Assembly: GCA_032209605.1 (NCBI GenBank)
Contig: JASFXZ010000029.1
Span: 423,001 to 487,000 of the forward strand
DNA length: 64,000 nucleotides
Source: Mactromeris polynyma
Taxonomy: Eukaryota > Mollusca > Bivalvia > Venerida > Mactridae
Reading direction: 5' to 3'
Part shown: one piece after another, positions 1 through 14,100 of the stretch
Layout of the letters: every line of letters begins with the position of its first letter
How positions within the stretch are numbered: the first letter of the stretch is position 1
Position numbers and translations under genes: made by a program
The notes under the pieces: model-generated
Seen by the model: only the letters and a program-made list of their open reading frames with translations
Databases searched by the model: none
Told to the model about the DNA's origin: nothing

Positions 1-86
1 TATTTAATCTGTTAATAGAGACCACCTGTAAACAAAGACCACATTTTGCTGTTCCCATGGGTGGTCTTTACAGACAGGTTTGACTG
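1..86. mobile_element. Right end of a pogo/Tc1-like inverted-repeat element
   Basis: Reading inward from 86 on the minus strand gives CAGTCAAACCTGTCTGTAAA then GACCACC, the terminal repeat type of pogo-like non-autonomous elements, followed by TA at 87-88, the expected target duplication. The rest lies left of the window. Confidence 0.6.
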
Positions 87-1784
87 TATATATATAATTG
101 CTTTGCTCAGTATTTGAAGTGATATTATACAATCCTTAAAATGTCAGTACCAGGCATTAGTATAGTCAACGACGTAAACAGTTGAAAAATCAAAATTAAA
201 ACTAGAATATAAAGTCCTACATGAATGATTATTATTATGTTTTTATGGATGCTAGGTTCATATTTCAGAACAGAGTGGATTTATGAACGAATACCTGAAT
301 AATGACTTAATGTTGGTATATTATATAATATATTTTACGCATATATATATATATACAGGCCCGTAGCTTGAGGCAAAACTGATTTAATATACAATATACA
401 ATTTATTGGCAAAATCGGCATAGTACATGCCTTTGACCATTTACAAATAAGGTAACGATATATGGTCAAGACTCAAAACATATTTACAAAATGTACATAC
501 AAACAAACATAAATATATATATATATATTACAGACTCTTTCCGAGGCAATGAATGCGGGGTCTGGGAGTGTCCTCCCCCAGGGGGAATGCGTACAGAAGG
601 GTTCATCTGCGTTTTCTGTTTATTTAATGTACCAGTGAAGTGATTTATCAAGTGCAGTTTTGTTTTATTTTAATCGTATGCATCGAAAGCAATGGCAATT
701 GTTTATGTCCCGGAGCGTCCCACAGCTGAAAAATGTCCAAGTAGTCGATTGGCATGTTTTGTGTTCAAACCAAACCAAACGAAGTGCCAAACCATTGAGA
801 CTATAGTCCTCCACGATTGTTTGAAAATTGTAACCAACGCAGCTGCCTCGGTGTGCCTCAGCATAGCTACGGGCCTGGTATATACAACTTTTCTTCCTCC
901 GTTTACTTAAGAGTTACATATAAAAAGTACTATATCAATGAACCAGTAATACCAACGCCTATAAATACGATACTTTTCTTTAATCATTGCAGCAGAACGA
1001 GATTGTCAAACTCATTTATATACTTGACTTAAACATAAATAAAGAAATAAGTACCCATAATTGTGACTGGTATGTTTCCGGGTTATTAAGCACATGTTTA
1101 TTGATCAATAAATTTAAATGAAATTACGTTCTGCATTTGTTCAAATGTTAAGAAAGATTTAGTTAAGAAGTCAAAAAATGTTCGATGTATAAGCTATCTC
1201 TTTCCAACCAACATTTATGAAGAAACAAATTTCCATTTGTCTGTTTTATGTTTGAACTATTCCATATAATTTCTTTAAGAAGGTTGCTTATTGAATTTGT
1301 TTAATTGAGCACCAGGATGCAGAGAAATCTAAAACTAAATTTCAGTTTATCTGCATCTGTTTTAAAAGTATTATACGTATTTAAAAATATTTTTTAAGTT
1401 CAATGTTATAAATAATTTTGCATTTAGCATTATTTCCGTATGATTCTTTTAACTGAATTTAAGAATGAATCGATATCTAACATTTTCGGTCCTCCATTTT
1501 CATATGTTTGGAAAAAAATTTGTGATATTTTATGAGGTTAAGAATCTCACAGAAAGTCAAACATAAGAGTTTTTTTCAATCCTCTTTTCTTTTGGATTAT
1601 TTAAAACTGTGAGTGGGTACACTAATGTCGGGAGTGCAAATGTTTTTATAAATAAGTCGCACAGTAAACTCTCACGGATTGTAATTTATAAATTAACTAA
1701 TTTAATTCGGTTACCACGGACATATAAACCATTTTATATTGCTATTACGAAATATTCAAACAGATTTATAAATCCTTCTGTATG
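87..1784. other. Flank with no gene seen
   Basis: AT-rich, with short AT microsatellites near 340 and 515 and a small GC-richer piece at 540-600 (GGGTCTGGGAGTGTCCTCCC) of a kind often seen in dispersed repeats. Short frames at 692-1032 show no protein signature. Nothing else supported. Confidence 0.5.
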
Positions 1785-2050
1785 ATATGGAAGCCCTGGA
1801 GGGACATTTAAAATTAATATTTAAAACTTATTATTTAAAATTTAATTCTTAATATTTAAAATTTAATTCTTAATATTTAAAATTTAATTCTTAATATTTA
1901 AAACTTATAACTTATCATTCACAAAGGACGCGGGAAACCTTTCCGTTGACAGATTAAACTATGGAAGCCCTGGAGGGACATTTAAAATTAATATTTAAAA
2001 TTTAAAACTTATTATTTAAAATTTAATTCTTAATATTTAAAATTTATTAT
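1785..2050. repeat. AT-rich tandem repeat inside a direct repeat
   Basis: ATGGAAGCCCTGGAGGGACA followed by TTTAAAATTAATATTTAAAA occurs at about 1787 and again at 1961. Between and after them are copies of a 21-base unit (TTAATATTTAAAATTTAATTC). Confidence 0.75.
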
Positions 2051-2130
2051 GACAAAGTTATTCATGAATACAACAATGTGTAAGTTTTTCGGTCCGGATT
2101 GTTATTTTACACGTAAAATAAATCTTCCAA

Positions 2131-2505
2131 AACTTTGCACTTACTGGGCACAGTCAAACATGAAATCCCAGGTGCACAACCACACAGGCTGGTGAACATT
2201 CCTATAAAGTTTTATGACTCTGGCTCATATTCATTTTGAGATATGGGCGACACAAGATTGCATACTCTGTAGCCTATATTTAAACTAAGTCAAGGGCCAT
2301 AACTTAGCACTTACTGGGCACAGCCAAACATGAAATCCCAAGTGCACAACCACACAGGCTGGTGAACATTCCTGTAAAGTTCTGAGACTCTGGCTCATAC
2401 ACTTTTGGAGATATGAGCGACACAAGATTTTGTGAAAGACAGAGCGACGGACAAGAGCAAATTTATATGCCCCCCCCCCCTTTCAGAGAGGGGGCATAAA
2501 AACAT
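2131..2505. repeat. Diverged tandem copy of a dispersed repeat
   Basis: Two copies about 170 bases apart start ACTTTGCACTTACTGGGCAC or its variant, continue with the CACACAGGCTGGTGAACATT block, and end with GACACAAGATT. The second is followed by a poly-C tract and GAGAGGGGGCATAAAAA. Related pieces with the GCCCCC tract occur near 25625-25855 and 62530-62710. Confidence 0.65.
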
Positions 2506-2869
2506 AAAGCAAAGATTTTGTTTTAAAAAAACACACCAGAAACAAGGGATGTGCACATTAAATCTTATTTTTATAATTTTATCGACATTATTTTGAAAAC
2601 AAACTTGATAGCATGATTAAGTATAATTTTCTCCATTCCAAAAACACTTTTGATTTTAAAAAATTCTTTACAAAATTTTGTATGCATTTACCAGGATGTA
2701 AAACACCATTGAAAGTCCTTCTACATGTACAAATTTACTATACAGTGTATACAGTTAATCCCTGTCAGTGTGCAACTGTGTAATCTTGTCATAACATATG
2801 TCAAGGGTATCACCTTAAATTTCCCTATGTATGACTCTGCATGTTGCTCTGCATTTAGACAGAATATAT

Positions 2870-3033
2870 AACGTCGCGTTATTGCTAGCATCCTCTAGGG
2901 AACTTATTCAAATTAATGAAAGAATGTCTTGCCTACGGACATGCAATGGAGGAATCCTCTCAAGTCGGGAATCTCCTTTATTCCAAACTTTATAGTTTGT
3001 CCGAAGGGTGTTTGGATTAGGGAGTTTCCACTG
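2870..3033. mobile_element. One end of a GTGGAAACTCCCTAATCC element
   Basis: The right edge GGATTAGGGAGTTTCCACTG plus the interior (GAATGTCTTGCCTACGGACA) matches, inverted, the left end of the element at 15060. The other end is missing, so this is a truncated copy. Confidence 0.65.
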
Positions 3034-3557
3034 TATATACATTCAGTAATAAGGACAATTTGATAGGACATTTATAAATTGGCACTAGGCTCAGACATGA
3101 GAGTTCAAAATCAGCTGAAAATTCAGCTATGGGTCCAAGGGGCCGCTGAAGCTCCTGGCTTTTAAGCATTGAAGATGGCTAAAATTGTCTCAAAAACAGC
3201 CCTTGCGAGTGTCAAAATCCACTGAAAATTCTCATGCCTGTAGGTTACGTTGAGACGACAGAAATTAATTATGTGCAAATGAATGAATATGAATGATTAG
3301 TCTCAACCAATGTTTAATATCTCTTCTTACTTCTGTAAAATGAAAAAAACAACACTTTTTTAATCACTCATCTGAGGGTTTATTCATTTAATAAATGTAT
3401 TCATTTCAATGTGACATTTTGTAACAAATATAGTAATGGCATATTCACTAATATTGTACCTACAAACTACTGCCACACAAAATGTATTGCACTTTAAACT
3501 GGTAAATAAACATTCTCCAGAACATACTCATATAGCATCAAATATTAGCAGTGAGTA

Positions 3558-4054
3558 CAGTCCACTCTCGTTATGACGAACTCGCTTTAGACGAATTTTC
3601 CGTTGCCTCGAGTTTTTTCAAAAGTCCCGATTTTATCCTTCTTTGTCTATATGAATTTCTGTCGGTTAAGACAAATTTTTGTCTCGAAGTTTTTCATTAT
3701 GTCGAAGTTTTGTGCGAAGTCCCACTTAACAATTTCGCACCTTAAATCTATTGTTTAACACAAAGTCGGATCGTATCCTGCTGGCGACAAAAGTTTTCAC
3801 ACATTTCTGACAAGATTTACCTGTAATTTTGCACATTCAATTATCGATTATTTACCCGATGAAATGATTTGTACATGTTTGCAAAATGTGAAGACTATTA
3901 ATGCAAACATGTCAAATTGTTCAAAACTGTGATAAAACCAATTAATTAGAACATGTCTTCTTCAACAATTGTTTTTATGTCTCAGATCGCCATCGGAGCG
4001 AAATAGCGAATTTGTGAGGCCTCCAGAAAAATTCGACATAACGAGAGTCGACTG
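3558..4054. mobile_element. 497-bp pogo-like MITE with TA target site
   Basis: Ends CAGTCCACTCTCGTTATGAC and its inverted partner CGACATAACGAGAGTCGACTG form terminal repeats; TA flanks both sides (3556-3557 and 4055-4056). No transposase frame. It lies downstream of the DEPDC5 stop. Confidence 0.8.
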
Positions 4055-4336
4055 TATATAAAATACCAATAATTACCCATAATAATACTGTCGACCTATT
4101 AGAGTATCAAATTACCATTTTAATATCAGTGAAGAACAGTATCTGTAGAATAAACTTTATAAAGAAACATTCAGACAAGCATTGTATGCTGATAACAAAA
4201 TAGAAAGCTGTACAGCAAATGCATGGACTTAACCACCGAACAGAAATGTCCATTCAAGTAGGTCTTCTATATTGCATACCAACAAGCATTTAGCAGAAAA
4301 TAAACATTGGTTGTATAGTATAATCCAAAAAATAAC

Positions 4337-4530
4337 AACATTTGAAGCCACTGTCTGATTTCTAACCTCTTCCTTAAGTGACTTCATTTCAAGAAAACGC
4401 AACATGTGACGTCACTATTTGCAAGCAGGAAACAATAGTTACTCCAAATAGTCTCCTTGTTTTCATATTGCCATATTGGGCAAATATTACTTACAGAAGA
4501 GGTTGTAAATCCCATAGTAGCACTCATTTA
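4337..4530. mobile_element. Copy of the AACCTCTT...AAGAGGTT MITE
   Basis: Contains TTTCTAACCTCTT at the left and AAGAGGTTGTAAATCCCA at the right, with the interior CAAGAAAACGCAACATGTGA shared with elements at 40021 and 52248. It starts about 130 bases past the DEPDC5 stop, so it may lie in the 3' UTR. Confidence 0.65.
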
Positions 4531-4663
4531 AAGCTCTCTTAACCAACAATCTCCAGTTCATGTCAGTAAGGTCAAAGGATAAAACTTTTGTGGAACTTAA
4601 AGTCATGTGGCTCCTTTGTCGCAATACAAACTATGAAACAGAAATACTTTTATACATATTGCA

Positions 4664-5165
4664 CTAAACATAATTATTCTCTCTGTATTGAAACCAGAAA
4701 TCCTGCAATCTGTTTTCTTCATTTGAACAAAAGGCCCTAAAATCACTCAACACTTTATCCTGAAAATGTTCGTCCCCTGTGTTAGCCGACCTCCATCGCC
4801 GTGACGACATGAAGTTCCAAGACCACAGAAAACCGACCTCCAATTCAGGTTCAGTGTTAGTTTTAAATGTCTCACTTGTTTGACGAGCAATATAATCTTT
4901 CCGCATCTCAGCCGATGATTTTTTACCGAAACTTCCGTATTTCTTCACTTCCTTGTCGTTTCCATATTTACTCATCTTACTCAATTTTCCAGTAGAACTG
5001 GAATCTTTGGTAATAGGTGACGAGGTAGGAACATGTGCGTCCTCTATGATAACATACATACCCCCCGTACAATGTACATACTGATGATGTTCTTCCATTA
5101 TACTGCTGCTGAATGACGTCGATGATTTGTTCATGAGGCGGACACTACTTTCCATGAATCCAAAT
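4664..5165 (-). CDS. DEPDC5: DEPDC5 window exon 25, last coding exon and stop
   Basis: Encodes FGFMESS (vertebrate FGFVQDK), [13 protein letters not shown] (QYIHVTGTVFLQL), a serine/lysine-rich loop, then [20 protein letters not shown] and [26 protein letters not shown], ending NNYV before TAG at 4664-4666. The acceptor is ACATTTTAG. A Met at 5155 is internal, not a start. No certain polyadenylation site was identified below 4664. Confidence 0.97.
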
Positions 5166-8100
5166 CTAAAATGTCAATAATAATTGTGTAATGGTTTTGT
5201 CGACGTATGCAGTTTAATTTACAAACACAACAAACTTTGTCATGTTTTGTTTAAACTTACCCATTATTCGTTGATTAAAACACGTCTATTAATTACTCTT
5301 GATGACTGCTACCTGGGTTACTCGCGCCTATCGAGGATTAGGATATTTGCAGTTCAACCTGGCCCTTGGCGGAATGCAAACCTATAACCTTCAGACATTC
5401 TACCCCTTGGCCACTATGCTTCCATAAATGTGCCGTATTAAAAATATAAAATGATTACAATTTATTTCTAGTGACCATAAAACATTCACTCAAAATCCTG
5501 TAAAAAACTGCGGAAACTTCATCCTAAAATTACATGCTGAATTCTGCATTTAAAATTAGTGCACACATTTGATTTTTTGAAGTTTCAATTTCTAATTAGC
5601 AGGGTAAATTCTATGCCAGATTTTCAATGAGAGAATTGCTCCAATTCGTCCAAAATTGGTGAGAAAATTTCAATTTCAGTAAGATTTTTAATGAGAAATG
5701 GATAACAATTATAAAACAATGCGGAATAGTACTTTTATTGACATTGACATCCCTTTGGCTATTTGTGCATTTTTGATGTTGACCCCTACTGCATGACGAC
5801 GCGTACGTTTTAATGAAATTCAAAACAATATAATAAACACATTGGTTAGAAAGGTAATTGAATAAGCTAAACAACGATACTACACATGATAATATTCCAT
5901 CTCACATTGGATTATCAGAAAAAAAAAAAAAAAAAAATGCACACTTTCTTTTGCGTTTGAGTATATTTTGTATGAGATTTGGACGATTTTCGTGAAATTG
6001 CGAAAATCGCTTGCTAGAATTATCTCTGAACTAGATGTGCAATATCAATCTGCGTAGATAGTGATATCAATGGATGCCATGCTGATGAAAAATGTGTCAA
6101 CCATTTTTTGTTTGGTTTTGTACAAAACTATTAATTATCTTGAAAAACTCAGTCACCTTCTAATGATGGCTTCTTGTAACTGGAGAAATTTCTGCTGTTG
6201 TGCGTCCTGATCATATTCTGGAAGAAAACTCATCCAATCAAATACATTTATGTAAGTAACTCCCTAACAAAATCACAATATCATTATACAAGGACAAATC
6301 TCATTGGCTAAAACAAAGAAAAGATTGTTGCCTCCAGAACAACAAAAAAGTATTGGTTGCAAATTTAGAGACAGAATGACAACTGTTAAATACACAGAGC
6401 TAAAGTTATTATTTTAGGAAAAGCATTCTTAAACTTGGAATACAACCTCAGCAGACTAGTACTGACTTGTATCAACACTTAATTTATTGTTATAGCTCAC
6501 TGCAATCAAAACAAGAAATGGGCATGCCCACAAACCAGGTTTTTAACCTAGTTATTTGTAACCAATGATCTATTTGTATAATGAATACATGATGATCATC
6601 AATGCTGCAAAGGTGCTGTAGGTGATACATGCATACACACACTCACACTTAGATATATTATATATATATGCAACAACTATACACCAAGTTTGATGTCAAT
6701 ACACCCACGCATAGTGAAGATATTAAGTGGAAACTGATTTTTAAATTTTAAGTGACCTTGAACTTGGACGGAATGAACCCGAATACTCGGTATCATCCAA
6801 AATATATCAGGTCCTGATGTATCTTGTTATGCACATCATATTGAAATGAGCTATTCGAAATCATGTAGTATTTGAATTAAAATTTTAAAATTTCGTAACT
6901 GATGAATTTGAATATATTATTAAGTACACCCCTATAAATAGGCTAAAGTTGCCTAAATACCAGAAATATACAATACATACATACCTTGAAACAATGCACC
7001 ACTGGGTTCAAGACATCCAATATTTAATGGAACAAATATAGGTCCACGTAAGGGGTCACTATCGGGAGCTGTTGGGAGTGCAAAAGGGTCAACAGGGACT
7101 GGAAGCAAGTGAAATCCACAAACAGCAGCCTTTCTTGCCCAGTTATATATCTGAAATACAAACATTTGTTCAACTGGCATCAACCCAACATTATTAATAA
7201 ACAAACACATTAATGTATAAATTTATATCTTTTATGATTCAAAACATAAGACATATAAGCCGTATTGAATTATAAAATATTATGCAGCAGCTCTCCCTAT
7301 AGTGTATTTAAGACGACTATATCAGTGTCACATGAACAACATTTTTGGGGTCATCTCTGTGGTGCAGTGGGTATGGTCTCAGTTACTTCAGTGCTAAGCC
7401 CGGCCATTGTAGGGGTTGTGGGTTCGAACCGGGATGAGCCCCTTTGGGTTCACATATAAATTTCCAAAATTCATATACACACATGAATTTATTTTGACAT
7501 GGATTGTAAAACATGTCAGTACAACTTATATAGTCCCTTCCAATGACTGCTTTATTGGTTTCGAATCAGTACTTCCCATAATTCACGGACTGTAGACTGT
7601 GCAGGAGAATCTCGCTATGAAAGGATCTGGACCCATGACCATCTGCCGATATCCTGTATATACTTATAACAACTGTAGCGTAAGTATCGTTACACTTACC
7701 AAATCACCAAGAATAGGTCCAGTAGCTACCATCCATTGTACTTGAAGTTCAAATCCACAGAATGGACTGTAGTATGCATGGTAACGAGCCGTCGCCCATT
7801 CTGGACGGTCACTTTTATTTTGTTGGTCTACATCCACATTGACAAACTTGTGCATCAGGGTGGCTGGGGTAATTAATGTAATGGATTATTATAATTCAGG
7901 TACATGTAGTAGTAAAGATTTAGCAAAATTCATCTGTTATGTCAATTTATTCAGAATCCAGAAAAAACAAACATAAGGGTGTTTTACAACAATTTGGTAA
8001 GAAACATAAATGTCCTTTTTTCTACAGTTACTGCTAGCATTGAATAATATTCTATGCCACAAATGCTGCTTTTATATGATGCATTATATTGAGCTAAGCT

Positions 8101-11100
8101 GTATTGTAATGTGCTTTGTTGTAATGTAATCTCTCTTATTGTAAGGTGATATGGTGTATTGTGATGTGTTGTAATATGTGCTGCGGAGTATTGTAATGTG
8201 ATGTGTTGTAATATGTGCTGTGGAGTATTGTAATGTGATGTGTTGTAATATGTGCTGTGGAGTATTGTAATGTGATGTGTTGTAATATGTGCTGTGGAGT
8301 ATTGTAATGTGATGTGTTGTAATATGTGTTATGGAGTATTGTAATGTGACGTGTTGTAATATGTGCTGTTGAGTATTGTAATGTGATGTGTTGTAATATG
8401 TGCTGCGGAGTATTGTAATGTGATGTGTTGTAATATGTGCTGTGGAGTATTGTAATGTGATGTGTTGTAATATGTGTTGTGGAGTATTGTAATGTGATGT
8501 GTTGTAATATGTGTTATGGAGTATTGTAATGTGATGTGTTGTAATATGTGCTGCGGAGTATTGTAATGTGATGTGTTGTAATATGTGTTATGGAGTATTG
8601 TAATGTGATGTGTTGTAATATGTGCTGTTGAGTATTGTAATGTGATGTGTTGTAATATGTGCTGCGGAGTATTGTAATGTGATGTGTTGTAATATGTGCT
8701 GTGGAGTAATGTAATGTGATGTGTTGTAATATGTGCTGTGGAGTATTGTAATGTGATGTGTTGTAATATGTGTTATGGAGTATTGTAATGTGATGTGTTG
8801 TAATATGTGCTGTTGAGTATTGTAATGTGATGTGTTGTAATATGTGTTGTGGAGTATTGTATTGTAATGTGTTGTAATATGTGCTGTAGAGTATTGTATT
8901 GCAATGTGTTGTAATATGTGCTGTGGAGTATTGTAATTTGATGTGTTGTAATATGTGATGTTGAGAGTTGTAATATGTGACGTGAAGTGTTGTAATATGT
9001 GATGTGAAGTGTTGTAATATGTGATGTGGAGTATTGTAATATGTGATGTGATGTATTGTTTTGTAATGTGTTGTAATATGTGATGGAGTATTGTAATATG
9101 TGCTGTGGAGTATTGTAATATGTGCTGTGGAGTGTTGTAATATGTGCTGTGGAGTATTGTAATGTGATGTGTTGTAATATGTGCTGTGGAGTATTGTAAT
9201 ATGTGCTGTGGAGTATTGTAATGTGATGTGTTGTAATATGTGCTGTGGAGTGTTGTAATATGTGATGTGGAGTGTTGTAATATGTGATGTGGAGTGTTGT
9301 AATATGTGATGTGGAGTGTTGTAATATGTGACATGATGTATTGTAATGTGTTGTAATGCTGTATTGTGTTAAATTGTAATGCATTGTGTTGTACGTTTAT
9401 TGCTGTGGAGTATTGTAATGTGATGTGTTGTAATATGTGTTATGGAGTATTGTAATGTGATGTGTTGTAATATGTGCTGTTGAGTATTGTAATGTGATGT
9501 GTTGTAATATGTGTTGTGGAGTATTGTATTGTAATGTGTTGTAATATGTGCTGTAGAGTATTGTATTGCAATGTGTTGTAATATGTGCTGTGGAGTATTG
9601 TAATTTGATGTGTTGTAATATGTGATGTTGAGAGTTGTAATATGTGACGTGAAGTGTTGTAATATGTGATGTGAAGTGTTGTAATATGTGATGTGGAGTA
9701 TTGTAATATGTGTTGTGATGTATTGTTTTGTAATGTGTTGTAATATGTGATGGAGTATTGTAATATGTGCTGTGGAGTATTGTAATATGTGCTGTGGAGT
9801 GTTGTAATATGTGCTGTGGAGTATTGTAATGTGATGTGTTGTAATATGTGCTGTGGAGTATTGTAATATGTGCTGTGGAGTATTGTAATGTGATGTGTTG
9901 TAATATGTGCTGTGGAGTGTTGTAATATGTGATGTGGAGTGTTGTAATATGTGATGTGGAGTGTTGTAATATGTGATGTGGAGTGTTGTAATATGTGACA
10001 TGATGTATTGTAATGTGTTGTAATGCTGTATTGTGTTAAATTGTAATGCATTGTGTTGTACGTTTATTACAAGCCAAGAAATGTAGTTTTCGAGACATGA
10101 ATGACCTGCTGTTTTGCTTGCCTTATGGTATAATTTTCCAAATAATTATATTTGTTATAAATCATAATTTAATACAAAACAAAGGCAGTCAGATTTATAA
10201 TTTAGATCATAAATGTAAATCAAGTCCGCCACAAAACAGCTATTAATTGGACTAATGTCACTAGACATGTGGACAATGGAGCTACCAATCATGCAGCCTC
10301 GTTAAATAAAGACACAGTCATTATAAGGACCATGTTACTATGTGTGAAATACAAATATTATACAATAAAAGGTAAGGGGTATATCTATGGTTTAGAACAA
10401 AGCTGTTGTAACTTCATTATGATAAAGTAACAGTTAAAACAGTATTGGCAACACATCTTCAATATACCCCTTTATTACATATATAATAACTAAAATGGAA
10501 AGTTAATATATTCCACACCATAAATAACCCAACTAAAAATTGTTCGCGTCAGCAGGGTAAAATTTTAAAGAAACAATTATATTTTAATTCTCAAACATAA
10601 TTTCCTAAACTTAATCAGTTATGAAATATGAATACTAGTGCCATAGTTGGATTTCTTTTTGATGAATGATTTACACTTTTGTAACAATAAAATATGTTTA
10701 ACACTTGGAACAAAATTACGGCTAAGTGAAATAGTTGTGTTTTTAATGGCGTTAAGTATATAAGTCATAATTAGTATATGACAAAGAAAATATATTGGGT
10801 GTTAATGAGTGACAGGCTTATCCCAAATAACCAGCTTGTCTAGAAGCAATAATCCAGTTTCCATAAATTTTACTAAAAAAACAGTCATGACTACATACAA
10901 AGCAAGTAAAAAATATTCACTTTACTTTTAAAAAAGTACCATTATAAACAGGAATAGATTATAATTATGTAAATTACTTCAGTCTTAATTCATTTTAAAA
11001 ATTTAATTAATCACCGAAAATGAATTAATTAACACAACTATAGTTCACAAACAAATTTCTCGCCCAAAATACTGTGCTGACAATTTCAAATCCAATTGCT

Positions 11101-14100
11101 GTAACTTCAAAATAAAATGAAGGATATTTTAAGCTGATATACAGAATTTTGTAAATGTTTAAATAATCGGGCCATTTCAACGATGCACTGTAATCTATCT
11201 TTCCTTGAGCAGACAACACACAACTACACTCCAGTAAGCTGACAAGTAAAACAGACTTGCACACAATAGGACGTACAACATTGATAAAGATTTTTGTTAA
11301 AGTTACAAACTTTCTGTGACCAGCATGCAATAGCACTAAAAACACCGGTACCTGCCGTATCTGTGAATGATATTTCATCGAATGACAACTAGTTGAACAA
11401 AACATTAAATAGAACGCCACTGTTTGTCGACAAACACTACAACAACTTGTCAAAACTATATATTCCACAGCAACATTTGGTTGAAACAGTTTCAGAATCG
11501 AAAAATTAATATCTTCGCTAATTATGTTCCTATATTTGGGTGCTTGATTGAATTTATATACACATAATGGTAAAGGATGGGGAATATGTTAAGACTAACA
11601 TCCCACAATCTGCACTAAGACTAACATCCCACAATCTGCACAGTCCAGACCTGGGACATGTTGCTGTTCTGTTCCTGTTAAGAACTGTTGCGGTTAACAA
11701 TGGGAACATTTACAGTTGATTAGGAATAGCCAAACCTCTGTATTGATCAATGGTCAAAAATAAAATGGCACAAGTTTGTTCATATTTTCGACTAACAGGA
11801 GTTTGTTTCAACCTTTTAAAAAAACAACTTATTCCACCAACTGTTACATTAAACCAAACATTCTCTTCAATCAATTGTCATATACAACTAAATTGTCATT
11901 CAAGGAATTATCATAGAAGCCTTTTTTCTACACATAGTCATGCATACACCAGTGTACTACACTTTGATACCTTACAAACAGCACATTAAGCCAATTGTGA
12001 TTCATATATATATAGTTTGACACGCTTTAAGAGTTTGTTGCACATGTATAATAAAAAATCTAAAAATACCTTTTTACTAAACAAGAGGACCATACTAGCC
12101 CTATACCACTCACCTGAGTACACTGCCATTCTCACTGATTCAGACTAATGTGCCAATTAATTGGTATATGTTCAATAAAAATCCATTCAGCAGTTTAGGA
12201 GGAGAAGTTTCCACTACATACATATAAACAACAAAGCAATGCTTCCTGGTGACCATGTTTTTTGACAGAACTTAATAATTTATGCAATCTTGTAAGAGGA
12301 TCACTAGACAATGCTCGAACCAAATACCAAACCTCTAGGCTTTATAACGGAGCCCCTAAAGTGGCATTCCATTATTTTTTTTCGAGCAACACTTTTATTT
12401 TTATCTTGCTTAAACGAAACATGGACACAGAGTGATTACAATAGTTCACCTTGAGCAATGCTCAGGTGAGCTAAAAACACATGACAGAAACTCTGATCTT
12501 GTGCAGGTCTTTACAATATGTGACAGATGGAAATGGGTGTCCATTAGCTTATACATTTACCTACAGAGAACCAGATAAATGGAGGTACAGTTACACAAGT
12601 TCAGTGAAAGAGCAATTAAAATAGTGTATCATATTTAAGCAAAACAGTACATAATGTTATCCAATCTTTGCTAATTTATTCAGTAGACCACATGTAGATT
12701 CTGTCACTGTACCACATCACAGGACAATATACATAGTTCCTACATCTACAATATTTACCTCCCTTGTTCTGATTTGTCGGCCATTTTGATAGGCAAATTT
12801 CCTTAAAGTTTATGGGGAATTTAATGAAATTGATGATTAACTAATCCAATATATAAAAAAAACCTTATTCATTATGCTCATGTGGGCATTTGGCTCAGTA
12901 AGATGAAGAAAAAGTGGTTGTCACATGCAAATTCACTTGGTATTTTCTCAATTATCACTTATTTGGAAATTACTCCTATAAGGGCTTATCAGTTTTGCCT
13001 ATCAAAATGGCCGACAGTTATGAACAAGGGAGGTAAATATTGTAGATGTAGGAACTATGTATAATAAAGTAGACTTTCAGTAACATTATTACGATTAAAT
13101 CACTGGCAAACATCATGGATCTTGCTCCATTTACAAAAGAAAATACATGAACAACAATTTTTCTTAAGTCAAGTATGACTACTGGTACATTGAAATGTGT
13201 TTCATAATCCGTGTTGACCCTTTTCCATACAGTACAACAAACTAGTCAATAAGTAAGAGTGCTAATTGAACAAAATATAATTGCAAGCAATGTATTCACA
13301 TGTATAAAAATTCAAATTTTATATACTACAAATAACATGTATGGGTGATATTGAACCAATAACAATTGTGCACTAAAAGCCAAGAAATTGAGTTCACAAA
13401 TGCCAAGCACTATCTGAAAAATGATATCTTAATATGAGAATCGGACATCAAACTTTTGGTTCATTAAGAATACAGTAAAACCTCGCAGACCACTTCAATA
13501 ATGAGACCACCTCAAAATTAACAACACAATTTTCAAGTCCATTTTCCCTATTTTGCTTTTTAATCAACCTCAATATTAAGACCACCTCAATAATCAGACA
13601 AGTTTTCAAGAGTCCCTAGGGTGGTCGTTCTTGCTAAATTGAACCAAAACTTTTTCTTCAGAATTATTGGGATTTTTTAAATTTCGAAATTGGGAATAAT
13701 GTATACTTTTTGGCATTGGGAATATGGCCGAATAACGGCTATAAAAACAGGTAAAAAATCTGTTGGGACAATACTACATTGGCACTCCTTAATGTTGGCC
13801 ACTGTCTATGGACAGAACTGCCTGTTTTGTGAAGCTGATACATGATAGTCATACATATATAAGTTGCTCATCATATATCACTGAATATAAATAATGCATT
13901 CACACAAATATTCATGAATGTCAGATAAATAGTCTCCCACTATATAAGCTAATAATAAAATGATTAGTAATATATAAATTGTACTCTTGTATCAAAATAA
14001 TTATTAATTATGTTACAGAATAATTAACAAGATTAATACAGATAGTGCTTGACAAGACTATGACTCCGATAACAGAAAAAAGAAACGAGACAATCAAGTG

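Noticed and set aside
692..1032. Plus frames of 71-72 codons at the left end
   Set aside because: No motif, no repeat of structure, no splice context; length is within chance for this base composition.
8588..10051. Minus frames of 200-250 codons rich in His, Tyr, Asn and Thr
   Set aside because: They are translations of the GTAATATGTG minisatellite, overlap each other in two frames, and change with array structure.
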